Assembly (NCBI GenBank): GCA_030049955.1
Contig: JASIJX010000389.1
Span: forward strand, 1-18,593
Direction of reading: 5' to 3'
From: Acidobacteriaceae bacterium
GTDB taxonomy: Bacteria > Acidobacteriota > Terriglobia > Terriglobales > Acidobacteriaceae
Length of the DNA: 18,593 nucleotides
The notes beneath the pieces are model-generated. The model worked only from the letters and a program-made list of their open reading frames with translations, ran no database searches and was not told the origin of the DNA. Below, in pieces: positions 16,926-18,593 of this stretch. Position 1 is the stretch's first letter; each line of letters starts with the position of its first letter. Both the position numbers and the translations under genes were made by a program.

Positions 16926-17984
16926 ATGGATTCCAGCTCGGGTCCCGGGAATGGGAAGAAGGCAGCCCCGCTCAAGGAGATTCACATACTGTGGATCACT
17001 GCGGGGCTGAGTTGCGATGGAGACTCGGTTTCCATCACGGCTGCTGAGCAACCCAGCATCGAAGACATTTTATTGGGCGCTATTCCCGGCTTACCCAAGG
17101 TTCACCTTCATAATCCAGTGCTTTCCTATGAGGTCGGCGCCGAGTTCATGAAGTACTTTTTCGACGCCGATGCCGGCCGGCTGGGGCCTTTCGTGCTGGT
17201 TGTTGAGGGATCAATTCCCAACGAGAGCGTGAAGCGCGAGGGCTACTGGGCGGCACTGGGAACCGATCCGAAAACCGGCCAGCCCATTACGACCTGTGAG
17301 TGGATCGACCGGCTGGCTCCCAAGTCGGTGGCGACCATCGCCATCGGAACCTGCGCGACATATGGCGGTATTCATGCGATGGCCGGCAATCCCACCGGCT
17401 GCATGGGGCTGGCCGATTATCTCGGCTGGAACTGGCGCTCTTCCGCGGGCTTGCCCGTGGTCAACGTGCCTGGCTGTCCGGTGCAGCCCGACAACTTTAC
17501 TGAGACGCTGCTCTATCTGCTTTACCAGGTTGCGGGTCTGGCGCCGATCATTCCGCTCGACGATCAACTGCGGCCGACGTGGCTCTTCGGCAAGACGGTG
17601 CACGAAGGCTGCGACCGAGCCGGTTATTACGAGCAGGGCGACTTCGCAATCGAGTATGGTTCACCGAAGTGCCTGGTGAAGGTGGGCTGCTGGGGTCCGG
17701 TGGTGAACTGCAACGTGACTAAGCGCGGCTGGATGCGCGGTATCGGCGGCTGCCCGAACGTGGGCGGCGTCTGCATCGGCTGCACCATGCCCGGATTCCC
17801 CGACAAGTTCATGCCGTTCATGGACGAGCCGCCGGGTGCGCGCGTCTCTACTATTTCGGTGGGGTCCTACGGCAAAATGATCCGCTCTCTGCGCGAGATT
17901 ACCAACAACACCGTGAACAAGGAGCCCAGGTGGCGGCATCCCGGCACGGAGCTAACTACCGGCTATTCAGCCAACCGGCACTGA
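16926..17984 (+). CDS. hhyS: Group 1h [NiFe] hydrogenase small subunit
   Basis: This is the Fe-S electron-transfer subunit of an actinobacterial-type, high-affinity uptake hydrogenase. The 352-aa protein has LWITAGLSCDGDSVSITAA (22-40), GTCATYGG (141-148), VPGCPVQPDN (181-190), VHEGCDR (225-231), SPKC (246-249), GCWGPVVNC (254-262) and GGCPNVGGVCIGCTMPGF (274-291). Instead of the usual CxxC at the first cluster it has C30-D-G-D33, the 3Cys-1Asp proximal ligation known for group 1h enzymes. H226, C229, C249 and C255 fit the distal cluster; C262, C276, C283 and C286 the medial one. There is no twin-arginine signal, so the enzyme should face the cytoplasm, as in this group. ATG 16926 is chosen over TTG 16887 because of the ribosome site. 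The large subunit follows after 51 nt. Confidence 0.95.
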   Translation: MDSSSGPGNGKKAAPLKEIHILWITAGLSCDGDSVSITAAEQPSIEDILLGAIPGLPKVHLHNPVLSYEVGAEFMKYFFDADAGRLGPFVLVVEGSIPNESVKREGYWAALGTDPKTGQPITTCEWIDRLAPKSVATIAIGTCATYGGIHAMAGNPTGCMGLADYLGWNWRSSAGLPVVNVPGCPVQPDNFTETLLYLLYQVAGLAPIIPLDDQLRPTWLFGKTVHEGCDRAGYYEQGDFAIEYGSPKCLVKVGCWGPVVNCNVTKRGWMRGIGGCPNVGGVCIGCTMPGFPDKFMPFMDEPPGARVSTISVGSYGKMIRSLREITNNTVNKEPRWRHPGTELTTGYSANRH

Positions 17985-17997
17985 CGCCGCCGCTCGA

Positions 17998-18029
17998 GAA
18001 GGAGTTGAGCGTCGAAGTCGAAGGAGTTG
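17998..18029 (+). repeat. Duplicated Shine-Dalgarno-like decamer before the large subunit
   Basis: GAAGGAGTTG occurs at 17998-18007 and again at 18020-18029. The second copy is correctly placed for ATG 18036; the first is 22 nt upstream. It may be a small duplication or a standby ribosome site. Confidence 0.5.
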
Positions 18030-18035
18030 GACGAT

Positions 18036-18593
18036 ATGGCGACCACAATTCTTCCGGAGACGCGGACCTCCGGCTCGCAGGGCAAGCTGGTGGAGATGAA
18101 CTGGGACCCAATCACCCGGATCGTTGGCAGCCTGGGCATTTACACCAAGATCGATTTCGACAACCGGCAGGTGGCGGAGTGCTACAGCACTTCATCGATC
18201 TTCCGCGGGTATTCAGTGTTCATGAAAGGCAAGGACCCGCGCGACGCGCACTTCATCACCAGCCGGATCTGCGGCATCTGCGGCGACAATCACGCCACCT
18301 GCGCGACATACACGCAGAACATGGCGTTCGGCGTGCGGCCGCCCGCGCTGGGCGAGTGGATTGTGAACCTGGGCGAAGCTGCCGAGTACATGTTCGACCA
18401 CTGCCTGTACCAGGACAACCTGGTTGGTGTGGACTTTTGCGAAAACATGGTCAAGGAAACCAACCCCGGCGTATGGCAGAAGGCACAGAAAACCGCCGCA
18501 CCGAACGCCGACAAACATGGGTACAAAACCATTGCCGACATCATGACGGCGCTCAACCCTTTCACCGGCGAGTTTTATCGCGAAACGCTGCAG
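18036..18593 (+). CDS. hhyL: Group 1h [NiFe] hydrogenase large subunit, 3' truncated by window edge
   Basis: This is the catalytic subunit that carries the NiFe(CN)2CO site and splits H2. The frame is open from ATG 18036 to the last base (186 codons) with no stop; the full protein should be several hundred residues longer. The N-terminus shows EMNWDPITRIVGSLGIY (20-36), the typical DPxTRIxG start, and the L1 motif RICGICGDNH (77-86), whose C79 and C82 provide two of the four cysteine ligands of the active site. The second CxxC and the cleavable C-terminus lie outside the window. A ribosome site AAGGAG (18021-18026) precedes the ATG. It is cotranscribed with the small subunit (51-nt spacing). 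Confidence 0.95.
   Translation, partial: MATTILPETRTSGSQGKLVEMNWDPITRIVGSLGIYTKIDFDNRQVAECYSTSSIFRGYSVFMKGKDPRDAHFITSRICGICGDNHATCATYTQNMAFGVRPPALGEWIVNLGEAAEYMFDHCLYQDNLVGVDFCENMVKETNPGVWQKAQKTAAPNADKHGYKTIADIMTALNPFTGEFYRETLQ

Overview
The window is a GC-rich bacterial chromosome segment with tightly packed genes. The gene complement suggests an Acidobacteriota-like soil bacterium: a ureC-E-F-G-D gene order, an actinobacterial-type high-affinity [NiFe] hydrogenase (group 1h), a receptor-like trehalose-phosphate synthase, a cyclic-glucan-synthase-like protein and a radical SAM protein of a type I associate with that phylum. This assignment is inference from gene content, not from a marker gene.

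Layout. (1) 1-3673, plus strand: the 3' part of a urease operon, ureC (5' truncated by the window edge), ureE, ureF, ureG and ureD, with neighbours overlapping or nearly so. (2) 3674-4248: a non-coding stretch with hairpins. (3) 4249-8748, minus strand: one very large gene for a membrane protein that matches the N-terminal and middle parts of cyclic beta-1,2-glucan synthase (NdvB/ChvB) but stops cleanly before the C-terminal GH94 phosphorylase half. (4) 8749-9311: a 563-nt divergent intergenic region with several inverted repeats. (5) 9312-11645, plus strand: a GT20 trehalose-6-phosphate synthase fused behind a two-TM sensor/HAMP-like module. (6) 11646-12117: mostly non-coding, with a hairpin and a 14-bp tandem duplication. 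(7) 12118-13943: a radical SAM protein with a cysteine-rich C-terminus, then a DUF488 protein. (8) 14158-16705: hypC-hypD-hypE, translationally coupled, for [NiFe] cofactor assembly. (9) 16926 to the end: the hydrogenase small subunit and the start of the large subunit (cut by the window edge).

How the parts fit. Two nickel enzymes lie within about 13 kb: urease with its nickel-delivery proteins (UreE, UreG, UreF, UreD) and a [NiFe] hydrogenase with part of its Fe(CN)2CO maturation set (HypC, HypD, HypE). Between them is a divergent pair of glycan/osmoprotection genes. The hydrogenase is of the type known for scavenging trace atmospheric H2 under starvation. With urea use, trehalose and a periplasmic-glucan-type enzyme, the gene set fits survival in nutrient-poor, drying soil. 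I found no tRNA, rRNA, CRISPR array, transposase or phage gene. The most unusual items are the half-length glucan synthase, the sensor-fused trehalose synthase, the proximal-cluster Asp ligand in the hydrogenase, an in-frame 12-bp repeat tail in hypC, and the unassigned radical SAM protein.
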